Below are positions 18,962 through 27,587 of a stretch of DNA of 64,000 nucleotides, piece by piece; position 1 is the first letter of the stretch, and each line of letters opens with the position of its first letter. A program made the position numbers and the translations under genes. The stretch is from Aeromonas diversa CDC 2478-85 (GTDB lineage Bacteria > Pseudomonadota > Gammaproteobacteria > Enterobacterales > Aeromonadaceae), in NCBI RefSeq assembly GCF_000819805.1, contig NZ_CDCE01000017.1:47543-111542 (forward strand). The letters are read 5' to 3'. Below the pieces are notes generated by a model, which saw only the letters and a list, made by a program, of their open reading frames with translations, did no database searches and was not told the DNA's origin.

Positions 18962-19032
18962 CGACATTGCGTCGCAGACCCAGACAAGAAAGCGGCGGTG
19001 AACGCCGACCCAAGACGGATAGCAGAGTGAAC

Positions 19033-19590
19033 ATGAACGAACTGGAATGCGCGGTCGCTGCCCTCGAGCGTGGCGGCGTGATCGCCTATGCCACCGAAGC
19101 TGTGTTTGGGGTCGGCTGCGACCCCGTCTCCGAGGCCGCGGTGAGCAAGCTGCTTGCCATCAAGCAGCGCCCGGTCGAGAAGGGATTGATCCTGATCGCC
19201 GACAGCCTGGAGCAACTGCTCCCCTATATCGACATCGAGGCGTTGACGGCCGAGCAGCGCGCCGTGGTGACAGCCAGTTGGCCAGGCCCCTTCACCTGGG
19301 TGATGCCGGCACGCACCACCACGCCCACGTGGTTGACCGGTCGGTTCGACACCCTGGCGGTCCGGGTGACAGACCATCCCCAGGTCAAGGCCCTGTGCCG
19401 TGCCTTCGGCAAGCCCCTGGTCTCCACCAGCGCTAACCTGACTGGCGAGGCGCCGGGCCGCACCACCGCCGAGGTGTGCGCGGCGCTGGGGGGGCGGCTC
19501 GACTATGTGTTGCCCGGTGAGGTCGGTGGGCGTGATAACCCCTCCGAGATCCGCGATGCCCGTACCGGTGCACTGCTGCGCCCCGCTTAG
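19033..19590 (+). CDS. tsaC: Threonylcarbamoyl-AMP synthase TsaC (YrdC)
   Basis: TsaC makes threonylcarbamoyl-AMP from threonine, bicarbonate and ATP, the first step of the t6A37 tRNA modification. The 185-residue protein is the short type without a Sua5 domain. Motifs include [31 protein letters not shown] and [12 protein letters not shown]. The ATG at 19033 is chosen; an in-frame GTG at 19027 is possible, and longer frames add unrelated sequence. It is followed 9 bp later by hemF, and a similar order is common in Vibrio and Pseudomonas. Confidence 0.93.
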   Translation: MNELECAVAALERGGVIAYATEAVFGVGCDPVSEAAVSKLLAIKQRPVEKGLILIADSLEQLLPYIDIEALTAEQRAVVTASWPGPFTWVMPARTTTPTWLTGRFDTLAVRVTDHPQVKALCRAFGKPLVSTSANLTGEAPGRTTAEVCAALGGRLDYVLPGEVGGRDNPSEIRDARTGALLRPA

Positions 19591-20502
<912 letters not shown>

Positions 20503-20507
20503 TCAAG

Positions 20508-20534
20508 ACGGCCCCTGAACGGGGCCGTTTTTCT
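20508..20534 (+). terminator. Terminator after hemF
   Basis: ACGGCCCC (20508-20515) pairs with GGGGCCGT (20521-20528), followed by five T's. It splits hemF from aroE, which are otherwise only 90 bp apart. Confidence 0.75.
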
Positions 20535-20592
20535 TGTGGCAGCCGGAAAAAAGCCGTTAAATCGGATGATTCGCCGTTACAGGAACTCTCCG

Positions 20593-21408
20593 ATGGATCG
20601 CTATCTCGTCGTTGGCAACCCGGTTCGCCACAGCAAATCCCCCTTCATTCACACCCTCTTTGCCCGCCAGACCCAGCAGGAGATGGAATACAGCCTCTGC
20701 GAACCGCCCCTTGACGGCTTTGCAGATGCCCTGCGCCTCTTCTTCGCCAGAGGTGGTAAGGGGTGTAACGTGACAGTGCCCTTCAAGGAGCAGGCCTTTG
20801 CCATGGCGACCGAACTCACCGAGCGCGCGCGCCGTGCCGGTGCGGTCAACACTCTGGTCATGACTGAGCGAGGGGAAGTACTGGGGGACAATACCGATGG
20901 CGCCGGTCTGGTGGCCGATCTCAAGCAGCAGCAAGTTGAGCTCGCCGATGCCCGTATCTTGTTACTGGGCGCCGGAGGGGCCGCGCGTGGTGCTCTGGCC
21001 CCCTTGCTGGCCGAGCGGCCCCGGAGCCTGGTGATAGCCAATCGTACCCAGAGTAAAGCCGAGCTGCTGGCCACCGAGTTTGGCGAGCTGGGTGCCGTAT
21101 CGGCCAGTTCTTTTGAGGCGCTTGAGGGGCCCTTCGATCTCATCATCAACTCCACCTCGGCCAGCCTGGCCGGAGAGGTGCCACCTCTGGCCCCCCTGCT
21201 CATCCATGGGCAGCTCACGGTCTACGATATGATGTATGGTCCCGGGGATACCCCCTTCAACGCCTGGGCCAGGGCAGAGGGGGCTGGACGTGTGATAGAC
21301 GGTCTGGGGATGCTGGTAGAGCAGGCGGCGGAAGCCTTCAGCCTATGGCGTGGCATCCGTCCCGGTTCCCGTCAGGTACTGCGCGAACTGCGCCGCCAAC
21401 TGGGATAA
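20593..21408 (+). CDS. aroE: Shikimate dehydrogenase AroE
   Basis: AroE reduces 3-dehydroshikimate to shikimate with NADPH in aromatic amino-acid synthesis. The 271-residue protein (E. coli 272) has the shikimate-binding [16 protein letters not shown] at the N-terminus, [13 protein letters not shown] with catalytic Lys, and the NADP Rossmann loop [12 protein letters not shown] followed by ANRTQSKAE. The ATG at 20593 follows AGGAACTC at a good distance; upstream in-frame codons lack homology. Eleven bp after its stop starts the yrdB-like gene, the same pairing as in E. coli. Confidence 0.95.
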   Translation: MDRYLVVGNPVRHSKSPFIHTLFARQTQQEMEYSLCEPPLDGFADALRLFFARGGKGCNVTVPFKEQAFAMATELTERARRAGAVNTLVMTERGEVLGDNTDGAGLVADLKQQQVELADARILLLGAGGAARGALAPLLAERPRSLVIANRTQSKAELLATEFGELGAVSASSFEALEGPFDLIINSTSASLAGEVPPLAPLLIHGQLTVYDMMYGPGDTPFNAWARAEGAGRVIDGLGMLVEQAAEAFSLWRGIRPGSRQVLRELRRQLG

Positions 21409-21418
21409 GGAGAGCGCG

Positions 21419-21712
21419 ATGAACCAGGATATTTTGTTTCCCGAACTGCAAGAGTGGCAGGCATCGTTGCAACGGGTCAGTTTTCCTGCCCAGATGATGG
21501 GCGCTCTGATCCAGTGTTATATCGGCAAGGGGCAGCTGGAGCGGATGGCGGGGTTGGTGCTGCGTTCGGAAGACGATGTATTACGTGCCTTCTCCTCCTT
21601 ACGGTTTGATATCGAGGAGTTGGCCACCCAGGCGATCGAGGAACAGGCCTTCGCTCCGGATGGGTCGATTACCATAGGTCAATGGGCCCATGGCCATCAC
21701 AGCGGGGTGTGA
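21419..21712 (+). CDS. yrdB: DUF1488 family protein (YrdB-like)
   Basis: This 97-residue soluble protein of the DUF1488 family is encoded directly after aroE, as yrdB is in E. coli. It begins MNQDILFPELQEWQASLQRV and contains a cystatin-like alternation of strands and a helix, with no catalytic motif. A GGAGAGC site lies 5 nt before the ATG. Function is unknown. A 690-bp non-coding stretch with a regulatory RNA follows it. Confidence 0.82.
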   Translation: MNQDILFPELQEWQASLQRVSFPAQMMGALIQCYIGKGQLERMAGLVLRSEDDVLRAFSSLRFDIEELATQAIEEQAFAPDGSITIGQWAHGHHSGV

Positions 21713-21739
21713 CTGATGAGGGGGATTGTTCCGTCTTTT

Positions 21740-21757
21740 TGTAAGAGATCGCCTACA
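21740..21757 (+). promoter_or_regulatory. GacA/UvrY-type upstream activating box for csrC
   Basis: TGTAAG-N6-CCTACA matches the GacA/UvrY site TGTAAG-N6-CTTACA with one mismatch. It lies about 165 bp before the predicted RNA start, a distance typical of Rsm/Csr RNA genes. Control by a BarA/UvrY-type system is inference. Confidence 0.6.
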
Positions 21758-21871
21758 AGCAGGTTGGCTAACGGCTGAAATTTTGCATTGAAATTTGAAA
21801 TAATCTCTTTTTTTTCATTTAGTTAAACAGTCTTTGTGGTGTTTAAGTTGTTAAATGGCACTAATTATCTG

Positions 21872-21899
21872 TTGAGCCCTGGATTGAGTGAGTTAAATT
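21872..21899 (+). promoter_or_regulatory. Predicted csrC promoter
   Basis: TTGAGC (21872-21877) and TAAATT (21894-21899) are spaced by 16 bp in an AT-rich stretch, placing the RNA 5' end near 21906. Spacing and hexamers are adequate but not strong, as expected for an activator-dependent promoter. Confidence 0.45.
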
Positions 21900-21905
21900 A
21901 GGCGT

Positions 21906-22187
21906 CATGGAATCGCCTCCGGCATACCGGGGCGTAGCAAGGGAATGAAGTATCAGGGAGCGGTGACCCTCAGGATGAGGGGAGTGTGCAGGAGGCCATC
22001 TCTCGTGCCATTCGCAGGAGGCGAGTCGGCAGGAGTCTAAAAGAAAGCAAGCACACGCAAACAACAATTCAGGATGACGACACGATAAGGTCAGGATGAC
22101 CATAGCCCTCACGCAGTTTGTTGAGGCACGGAGATGGTGCATCGGGCATCAGAACATCGAAAGGCAGCCTTTGGCTGCCTTTTTTCT
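21906..22187 (+). ncRNA. csrC: CsrB/CsrC-family CsrA-sequestering small RNA
   Basis: An RNA of about 280 nt is predicted between yrdB and yihI. It carries nine AGGA/GGGA motifs (11 GGA in all). Several are displayed in perfect hairpin loops: CCCTC-AGGAT-GAGGG (21967-21981), CGC-AGGAG-GCG (22013-22023) and GGTC-AGGAT-GACC (22089-22101). This is the signature of RNAs that titrate the translational regulator CsrA. It ends in a strong intrinsic terminator. In E. coli csrC likewise lies directly upstream of yihI, so synteny supports the csrC name over csrB. The 5' end is approximate. A GacA/UvrY-type box stands upstream. Confidence 0.85.
22161..22187 (+). terminator. csrC terminator
   Basis: AAGGCAGCC (22161-22169) pairs with GGCTGCCTT (22173-22181) around a TTT loop, followed by a run of T's. 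A second palindrome with T's, AACCCGCATGCGGGTT (22200-22215), may act as a backup. Confidence 0.85.
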
Positions 22188-22341
22188 TTTGTCGTGATTA
22201 ACCCGCATGCGGGTTTTGTGTCAAAATAGCGGCAATATGCCCGAGAGGCGCTTCTGCTGCGCCCTGTCGTGAAAAGCGAGACAGAATCGGTGCCGGATCC
22301 CATTCCCGCGCTCCTCTCCTGTACCCCCTCTCCACGTCCCT

Positions 22342-22368
22342 TTAAGATGCCCTGCCGGGACATCTTAA
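22342..22368 (+). promoter_or_regulatory. Palindrome in the yihI leader
   Basis: TTAAGATG (22342-22349) and CATCTTAA (22361-22368) form a perfect 8-bp inverted repeat with a further CCC/GGG pairing inside. It could be an RNA hairpin or an operator; the AAGATG/CATCTT arms and 23-bp span recall NsrR sites, but the centre is GC-rich, unlike the known consensus. Confidence 0.3.
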
Positions 22369-22402
22369 GGCGGGTTCCACCACTGTATTCCGGAGTAGAG
22401 TA

Positions 22403-22933
22403 ATGTCGGTCAACAAACCTGTTCGCAAGCCCAAGAGCGGCGGTAAAAAAGAGTCTCAAGATAGCGCCCTGGCGGGGCGTGAGCGCAAGCGCGCGGCCAA
22501 ACGCAAGGGCTTGAAGGCGGGATCGCGCCATTCGGGTACCCAGAGTGGTGGCAAGTCCGGCAAGAAGGATCTGAAGGATCCTCGTATCGGATCCCGCAAG
22601 CCGGTTGCATTGGTGGTCGAAGCGGCCAAGCCGCAGGCTCCCAAGGCAGCACCGGTGAAGGAAGAGAAGCAACTGATGCCGACCCCCGAGCAGGAGCTGG
22701 CCGCCATCGAGAATGACGATCGCCTCAACGATCTGCTCGATCGTCTCGACGAAGGCGAGAAGCTGAGCCCGGCGGATCTGGCGTGGGTAGAGCAGATGGT
22801 CGCCCGCCACCAGCAACTGATGGAAGAGTTGGGATTGGTAGAAGAAGACGATGAAGATGAAGAGCCTGCCAGCGATGACGAGCTGTGGGATCGTTTCCTC
22901 GACGCCGATTTCAAGCCTGAGTCCAAGCCGTGA
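22403..22933 (+). CDS. yihI: Der GTPase-activating protein YihI
   Basis: YihI stimulates GTP hydrolysis by the ribosome-assembly GTPase Der and so restrains 50S maturation. The 176-residue protein has the family layout: a very basic, low-complexity N-terminal half (K/R/G/S-rich, about 1-75) and an acidic C-terminal half with NDDRLNDLLDRLDEGEKLSPADLAWVEQ (about 112-139) and a poly-acidic tail. A CCGGAG site precedes the ATG. Order csrC-yihI-hemN is as in E. coli, except that one gene is inserted before hemN. Confidence 0.9.
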   Translation: MSVNKPVRKPKSGGKKESQDSALAGRERKRAAKRKGLKAGSRHSGTQSGGKSGKKDLKDPRIGSRKPVALVVEAAKPQAPKAAPVKEEKQLMPTPEQELAAIENDDRLNDLLDRLDEGEKLSPADLAWVEQMVARHQQLMEELGLVEEDDEDEEPASDDELWDRFLDADFKPESKP

Positions 22934-23379
22934 ACCTGATTTGGCTGGCCGTGGCCGGGGCCCTTATCCTGGCCGGGGTGGCGGCTTATGCCGCCAGCCT
23001 CCTGCTCAAGTTGAGGGCTCAGCAGCGTGCTCGCCAACAGGCGATCCGGGCGCGTAACCTGCGTATTCTGGAGAGCGTTCAGATCATTGCCAAGGCGGTA
23101 CAAGAAGGGCAGTGCGTCCCCTCAGAGGGCGCCATCCGCCTGACGAACCTGCTCGATGTGCTGCAGATGGAGCATAGCCAACCGCTGCCCGAGCAGTATC
23201 CGGGTCTCTATGGCCTCTATGAAAAGATCCGCCATCTCGCGACTCATGAGGAGCGTAGCGCCCTCGAGAAGCGTGAGCGGATGCGCCAGGATCTCGAGCG
23301 GGTCAAGCACGAGGCCGACTATAACGACCAGATCCAAGAGGATGTGGCAAGACTGGCCATACTCACCCTGCCGCAGTGA
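22930..23379 (+). CDS. DUF2489 family membrane-anchored protein
   Basis: This 149-residue protein of the DUF2489 family has one N-terminal membrane helix (about 3-25, WLAVAGALILAGVAAYAASLLL) and a charged helical cytoplasmic part (KRERMRQDLERVKHEADYNDQIQEDVARL split around position 130). Function is unknown. It starts with GTG at 22930; the GTGA overlaps the yihI stop, so translation is coupled. Such a gene between yihI and hemN is absent in E. coli but usual in Vibrio-like relatives, to my knowledge. Confidence 0.78.
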   Translation: MNLIWLAVAGALILAGVAAYAASLLLKLRAQQRARQQAIRARNLRILESVQIIAKAVQEGQCVPSEGAIRLTNLLDVLQMEHSQPLPEQYPGLYGLYEKIRHLATHEERSALEKRERMRQDLERVKHEADYNDQIQEDVARLAILTLPQ

Positions 23380-23403
23380 TGGCCACCCAACGAGGAGCGT
23401 GAT

Positions 23404-24777
23404 GTGCAAACGGAGAAGATAATCTGGGATCAGGCCCTGATCGAGAAGTACAACTACAGTGGTCCCCGTTATACCTCTTATCCCACGGCCCTCGAGTTCG
23501 ACGAGGCGTTCGGGTTCGAGCATTTTCTGGTGGCCGCCGCCGAGTATCCGCAGCGCCCCCTCTCTCTCTATGTGCACATCCCCTTCTGCCACAAGCTCTG
23601 TTACTACTGTGGCTGTAACAAGGTGATCACCCGTCACCAGCACAAGGCCGATCAGTATCTCGACTATCTGGAGCGGGAGATCCGTTTCCTGGCTCCCCGC
23701 TTCCAGGGGCGCAGCGTGACCCAGCTGCACTGGGGTGGCGGCACGCCCACCTATCTGACCGAGGCCCAGACTCGCCGCCTGATGGCCATGCTGCGAAATC
23801 ACTTCTCCTTTGCCGGGCAGGCAGAGATCAGCATCGAGGTTGACCCGCGCGAGATTGAACTCTCGATGCTCGACGTGTTGCGGGAGGTGGGGTTCAACCG
23901 CATCAGCCTGGGGGTGCAGGACTTCAACAAGGCGGTGCAGGTTGCGGTCAATCGGGAGCAAGACAACGACTTCATCCGTGCCATGCTCGAGCGTGCCCGT
24001 GAGCTGGGTTTTCGCTCTACCAATCTGGATCTCATCTATGGTCTGCCGCTGCAAACCCGAGAGAGCTTCCGACACACGCTGGAAGAGGTACTCAAGACCG
24101 ATCCGGCTCGCCTCTCCATCTTCAACTATGCACATCTGCCGAGCCGCTTCGCCGCCCAGCGCAAGCTGAAAGAGGAAGAGATGCCGGCGCCGCGCGAGAA
24201 GCTGGCCATGCTGCAGGAGACGATCGAGTTCCTGACGGGTCAGGGTTACCAGTTTATCGGCATGGATCACTTCGCCAAGCCGGACGACGAGTTGGCGGTG
24301 GCCCAGCGCGAGGGCAAGCTTCATCGCAACTTCCAGGGCTACACCACTCAGGGAGAGTGTGATCTGCTGGGGCTTGGGGTCTCTTCCATCAGCATGCTGG
24401 GGGATGCCTATTCCCAGAATCAGAAGGAGCTCAAGGAGTACTATGCCCAGGTAGAGGCACTCGGCCACGCCCAATGGAAGGGGTGCGCCCTGAATCGGGA
24501 TGATTTGATTCGTCGCGACGTCATCAAGGGGCTGATCTGCAACTTCCGCCTCGATTTCGCCGACATTGAGAAGGCGCACCAACTGGTCTTTGCCGACTAC
24601 TTTGCCGAGGATCTCAAGTTGCTCAAGACCTTCGTCGACGATGGCCTGGTCCTCATCGATGAGAAAGGTATCCGGGTGGCGCCGACCGGCCACCTGCTAA
24701 TCCGTAACATCTGCATGTGCTTCGATGTTTATCTGCGCAATCGGGCCCGTCAGCAGCAATTCTCACGGGTGATCTAA
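23404..24777 (+). CDS. hemN: Oxygen-independent coproporphyrinogen III oxidase (radical SAM)
   Basis: HemN decarboxylates coproporphyrinogen III without O2, using two SAM molecules and a [4Fe-4S] cluster. The 457-residue length equals E. coli HemN. The cluster motif is HIPFCHKLCYYCGC (three Cys about 62-69), preceded by YNYSGPRYTSYPTALEF; LHWGGGTPTYL and NQKELKEYY are also conserved. It starts with GTG at 23404 behind GAGGAGCGTGAT; an overlapping ATG is in another frame and closes at once. It ends the yihI-DUF2489-hemN operon with a terminator. Confidence 0.95.
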   Translation: MQTEKIIWDQALIEKYNYSGPRYTSYPTALEFDEAFGFEHFLVAAAEYPQRPLSLYVHIPFCHKLCYYCGCNKVITRHQHKADQYLDYLEREIRFLAPRFQGRSVTQLHWGGGTPTYLTEAQTRRLMAMLRNHFSFAGQAEISIEVDPREIELSMLDVLREVGFNRISLGVQDFNKAVQVAVNREQDNDFIRAMLERARELGFRSTNLDLIYGLPLQTRESFRHTLEEVLKTDPARLSIFNYAHLPSRFAAQRKLKEEEMPAPREKLAMLQETIEFLTGQGYQFIGMDHFAKPDDELAVAQREGKLHRNFQGYTTQGECDLLGLGVSSISMLGDAYSQNQKELKEYYAQVEALGHAQWKGCALNRDDLIRRDVIKGLICNFRLDFADIEKAHQLVFADYFAEDLKLLKTFVDDGLVLIDEKGIRVAPTGHLLIRNICMCFDVYLRNRARQQQFSRVI

Positions 24778-24792
24778 AGCCGGCCTAACGAG

Positions 24793-24819
24793 AGGAGCCT
24801 GACCAGGCTCCTTTTTTAT
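24793..24819 (+). terminator. hemN terminator
   Basis: AGGAGCCT (24793-24800) pairs with AGGCTCCT (24805-24812) around GACC and is followed by six T's. Confidence 0.8.
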
Positions 24820-24823
24820 TGGC

Positions 24824-25315
24824 TCACTTCTCCATGGTGTGATGATCACCATTGCGCCAACTCTCCAGCCGTCGATGTACGCCCCGTTGTAGCTGTTTGA
24901 AACTACTCTCGAGCCAGTCCACCCCGACCAGAATCGACAGCGTTACCAGCGTGAGGGCGATGGACTGGGTCAGCATATCGAGCCCTATCATGGCGCCCAG
25001 CGCCGCCAGCATCCAGACGGTGGCTGCTGAGGTGACCCCCATCACCTGACCATTTTGGGTCATCATGACACCGGCTCCGAGAAAACCGATGCCGGTGACG
25101 AGTTGTCCGAGGACGCGAGCCTGATCGGCTGGGTGGGGGCTGAGGTGAGTCGCCAGCGCCAGAAAGCAGTAGCTGCCGAGGATGATGAGAGAAGAGGTGC
25201 GGATGCCGACCGGCTTGCCGCGCAGTTGTCGCTCCAGCCCGACCAGAGTGCCGCAGGCGAGACAGGCCAGAATATGGAGCCAGGAGAAGGGGGTGATGTT
25301 CAGTAGTTCGGGCAT
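24824..25315 (-). CDS. MgtC/SapB family membrane protein
   Basis: This 163-residue inner-membrane protein has four to five hydrophobic helices. Conserved MgtC-family segments are LACGTLVGLERQLRGKPVGIRT (residues about 17-38, quoted as the family's charged loop) and GIGFLGAGVMM with VMGVTSAATVWMLAALG. MgtC proteins help growth under low Mg2+ or in host cells, often by restraining the F-ATPase, but the short SapB-like members are mostly uncharacterised. It lacks the C-terminal ACT-like domain of Salmonella MgtC. It converges on hemN and stands alone. Confidence 0.82.
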   Translation of the reverse strand: MPELLNITPFSWLHILACLACGTLVGLERQLRGKPVGIRTSSLIILGSYCFLALATHLSPHPADQARVLGQLVTGIGFLGAGVMMTQNGQVMGVTSAATVWMLAALGAMIGLDMLTQSIALTLVTLSILVGVDWLESSFKQLQRGVHRRLESWRNGDHHTMEK

Positions 25316-25436
25316 GGGGGCTCTCCCGGGGTTGTTGTCATGAGCCTGCCTCCACTATCCCCGTTCTCCCGCAGCTTGTCGATGGGACAGTGGCAGGGAA
25401 AGGGGGTAGAGTGACAGCGAAGCATGGGGGGAGAGA

Positions 25437-25907
25437 ATGAGAGAGAGGGAAGCGGGCTGTCTCTGCTTGCGTGAGGCAACGAGCTCCGATCTGGCGGCGA
25501 TTGTGCGTCTCGAGCGTTACATGTTCCCACCCGAGATAGCCTTCGGTCGTGAGCGTTGGCGCTACCTGCTGAATCGCGCGAAGGGAACCGTTTGGCTGTT
25601 GCACGATGCCAAGGGGGAGTTGATGGCCTACCTTTGCGTGCTTGAGCACAGGGGATGGCGACGATTGGTAGTGCAGACCCTGGCGGTGCATTGGCGCCAG
25701 CGTCGGGAGGGATGGGGGCGCTGGCTGATGATGCAGCTTATCGAATGGGCTCGCACCCGAGGGTGGCGTGGCATCCGTCTCGAGGTGAGTGAGCGCAACG
25801 AAGAGGGGCTCGCACTGTACGACGGCCTGGGTTTTCGTCAGGAGTCCCTGCTACGCGACTACTATGGGCCCCGTCATCACGGGCAGCGGAGGGTGCTGAG
25901 CCTATGA
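25437..25907 (+). CDS. GNAT family N-acetyltransferase
   Basis: This 156-residue protein has the GNAT fold: REATSSDLAAIVRLERYMFP at the start, the acetyl-CoA loop around QRREGWGRWLMMQLIEWA (Q/RxxGxG/A, about residues 88-105), and LEVSERNEEGLALYDGLGF as the C-terminal strand-turn-helix. It resembles RimI-like and PhnO-like enzymes, but the substrate is not predictable. A GGGGGGAGAG site precedes the ATG. Its stop overlaps the start of the next small gene (ATGA at 25904), so the pair is co-translated. Confidence 0.8.
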   Translation: MREREAGCLCLREATSSDLAAIVRLERYMFPPEIAFGRERWRYLLNRAKGTVWLLHDAKGELMAYLCVLEHRGWRRLVVQTLAVHWRQRREGWGRWLMMQLIEWARTRGWRGIRLEVSERNEEGLALYDGLGFRQESLLRDYYGPRHHGQRRVLSL

Positions 25908-26149
25908 GTTGCGATGCTTGCCTGAGCGATGCCATCAAGGCCAAGCTGGGGCGCTGCCGGATCTGTGCCATTCAGTGTGCACTGGTGGGAGGGGCGGGCA
26001 CTCTGGCATGGTACTGGTTTGGCGCCGACACCTCGGTCAATGCCTTGACCGGTGCACTCTTTGCCTTAGCCGGATGGGGGATCTTGCTGCTCCATTTGCT
26101 GGTTTTTCTCTGGCGTCGCCTCACCGGCCGCGAATTGGGGCAGGGGTGA
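25904..26149 (+). CDS. Small cysteine-rich membrane protein (DUF3624-like)
   Basis: This 81-residue protein starts with a cysteine-rich cytoplasmic segment (CDACLSDAIKAKLGRCRICAIQC, five cysteines in 25 residues) followed by two membrane helices (about 26-40 and 46-70). The layout and the GRCRIC core match what I recall of DUF3624 proteins of Vibrio and Shewanella. The paired Cys could bind a metal, but that is speculation. Translation is coupled to the upstream acetyltransferase by a 4-bp overlap. Confidence 0.65.
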   Translation: MSCDACLSDAIKAKLGRCRICAIQCALVGGAGTLAWYWFGADTSVNALTGALFALAGWGILLLHLLVFLWRRLTGRELGQG

Positions 26150-26230
26150 GGGCCATCGCGCCGGGCTCGTGGTGATTGGCCCGAACCTTGCTCTGGATGG
26201 GCTCATGTCGATTTAATGGCGGAGTTCTGA

Positions 26231-26641
26231 ATGGAGATAAAGGCATACAACCGGCAGTTGGCCCAGGCCGCCAGCCATGAGCGTGCGGCGGCCATATTGT
26301 CTGAGCGCGGGCAAGGGGGATGGGAAGAGCAAATCAGTCTCTCGACCCAAGTATTGACCGGGAAGGCCCAGAATATATTGACCTATGAGCATCTGGGGAA
26401 GAGCCGACCGGCTGCCGGTGCGCAGGGGCAGGATCCGCTTCAACGGCTGGTCGACCATGCCCTGGGGTTCGATCGCAAGCAGTTCAACGAACTGGAGGCA
26501 CAGATCCAGACGCTGCAAAAGCAGAGCGGGCTAAGCGAGCAGGAGCGAGAGACGCAGCTTGCCCCCTTGCAGAGCAAGCGAGATGACATGCTCAAGAGCG
26601 CCCTGGAGCGCCTGATTGGTCGAGGCTCAGAACAGACCTAG
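26231..26641 (+). CDS. Uncharacterised 136-residue protein with C-terminal coiled coil
   Basis: I do not recognise a family. The protein is soluble and polar, with no signal peptide or membrane segment. Residues about 80-125 (FNELEAQIQTLQKQSGL, SEQERETQLAPLQSKRDDM) have the heptad pattern of a coiled coil, and the N-terminal half is Ala/Gln-rich. Start is the ATG at 26231 with GGCGGAG. It stands alone between two unrelated genes. Its composition is like that of small flagellar or type-III-associated proteins, but no motif supports that. Confidence 0.6.
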   Translation: MEIKAYNRQLAQAASHERAAAILSERGQGGWEEQISLSTQVLTGKAQNILTYEHLGKSRPAAGAQGQDPLQRLVDHALGFDRKQFNELEAQIQTLQKQSGLSEQERETQLAPLQSKRDDMLKSALERLIGRGSEQT

Positions 26642-26854
26642 CATCCCTGCGGGGTACTGAGTCGCCGGCTAACATGAGTCACAACTGGAGCATCACCCCA
26701 TCTCGCCCCTGCGTCGCCTGGGTGGTGACACGCTGGCCAGAATTGGCGAGCAGGTCCGGCACGCGTGGCTCATTCACTTGTTTGTCTTGGTGTGCTCGGG
26801 CAAGGCCCCGGCTTTTCGACCACACTCATCCCTGATGATGTGCGGAGGTGTGTG

Positions 26855-27586
26855 ATGGCAAGGATGCTGGTTATTGTGCTCTTGTGCAGCTGGTGGCATC
26901 TGGCGCAGGCCATGCAGGCGGTTACCGAAGACATGCCCCCCTATAACTGGCGTGATGAGCAGGGGGAGATGACCGGCTTCTCGGTCCAGTTGCTGCGTGC
27001 CCTGTTGGTGCGCAGTGGGCTGCGACTCGATGAGAAGGGGATACAGCTCTTACCCTGGGCGCGAGCCTATCAGATGGCCCTCTACCAACCAGACACCGTC
27101 CTCTTTACCGCAGCGCGTACCTCTGAGCGCGACAAGTTGTTCCAGTGGGTAGGGCCCATAGGCCCACGGGCCATCTGGTTCTGGCGGCTGGCTCGTCGCA
27201 GCGATGTATCCCCCCAAAATTTGGCTGAGGCGACCCGTTGGAGGATCGCCGCAGTGCGTAACTCTGCGTCTGCCCAGCAGCTCTCATTGGACGGATTTGA
27301 ATCTTTGGTCAACGTGACCGATGAGACCGACAAGTTTCGCATGCTGCGGCGGGGTCGGGTCGAGCTGGTGACGGCGCTCGAGTTGGGGGCCGCCTTTCAT
27401 ATGCGGCAACTCGGCAGCACTCTGTCGGAGCTGACTCGCCTGTTTGTGCAGGATGCCCAGTACGACTACTACTTTGCGGTCAGCCGGAGCACTGACCCGG
27501 CCAAGGTGGCGGCATTGCAGCAGGCGCTCGATGCCATGCGTCTCGATGGCTCGCTCGAGCGCCTGCGTCAACAGTGGCTCAAGTAG
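26855..27586 (+). CDS. Periplasmic solute-binding protein, family 3-like
   Basis: This 243-residue protein has a signal peptide (MARMLVIVLLCSWWHLAQA) and the SBP_bac_3 fold: TEDMPPYNWRDEQGEMTGFSV near the N-terminus, LPWARAYQMAL, and a second lobe with AAVRNSASAQQL. Orphan proteins of this kind, common in Aeromonas and Vibrio, resemble amino-acid-binding proteins but have no ABC permease beside them. The frame is open further upstream, but the ATG at 26855 has a GGAGG site 7 nt before it and gives a proper signal peptide. It converges on metY with 1 bp between stops. Confidence 0.75.
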   Translation: MARMLVIVLLCSWWHLAQAMQAVTEDMPPYNWRDEQGEMTGFSVQLLRALLVRSGLRLDEKGIQLLPWARAYQMALYQPDTVLFTAARTSERDKLFQWVGPIGPRAIWFWRLARRSDVSPQNLAEATRWRIAAVRNSASAQQLSLDGFESLVNVTDETDKFRMLRRGRVELVTALELGAAFHMRQLGSTLSELTRLFVQDAQYDYYFAVSRSTDPAKVAALQQALDAMRLDGSLERLRQQWLK

Positions 27587-27587
27587 C

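Noticed and set aside
23122..24693. A 523-codon minus-strand frame over hemN
   Set aside because: It is antisense to hemN, whose full length matches E. coli HemN; no recognisable domain is encoded.
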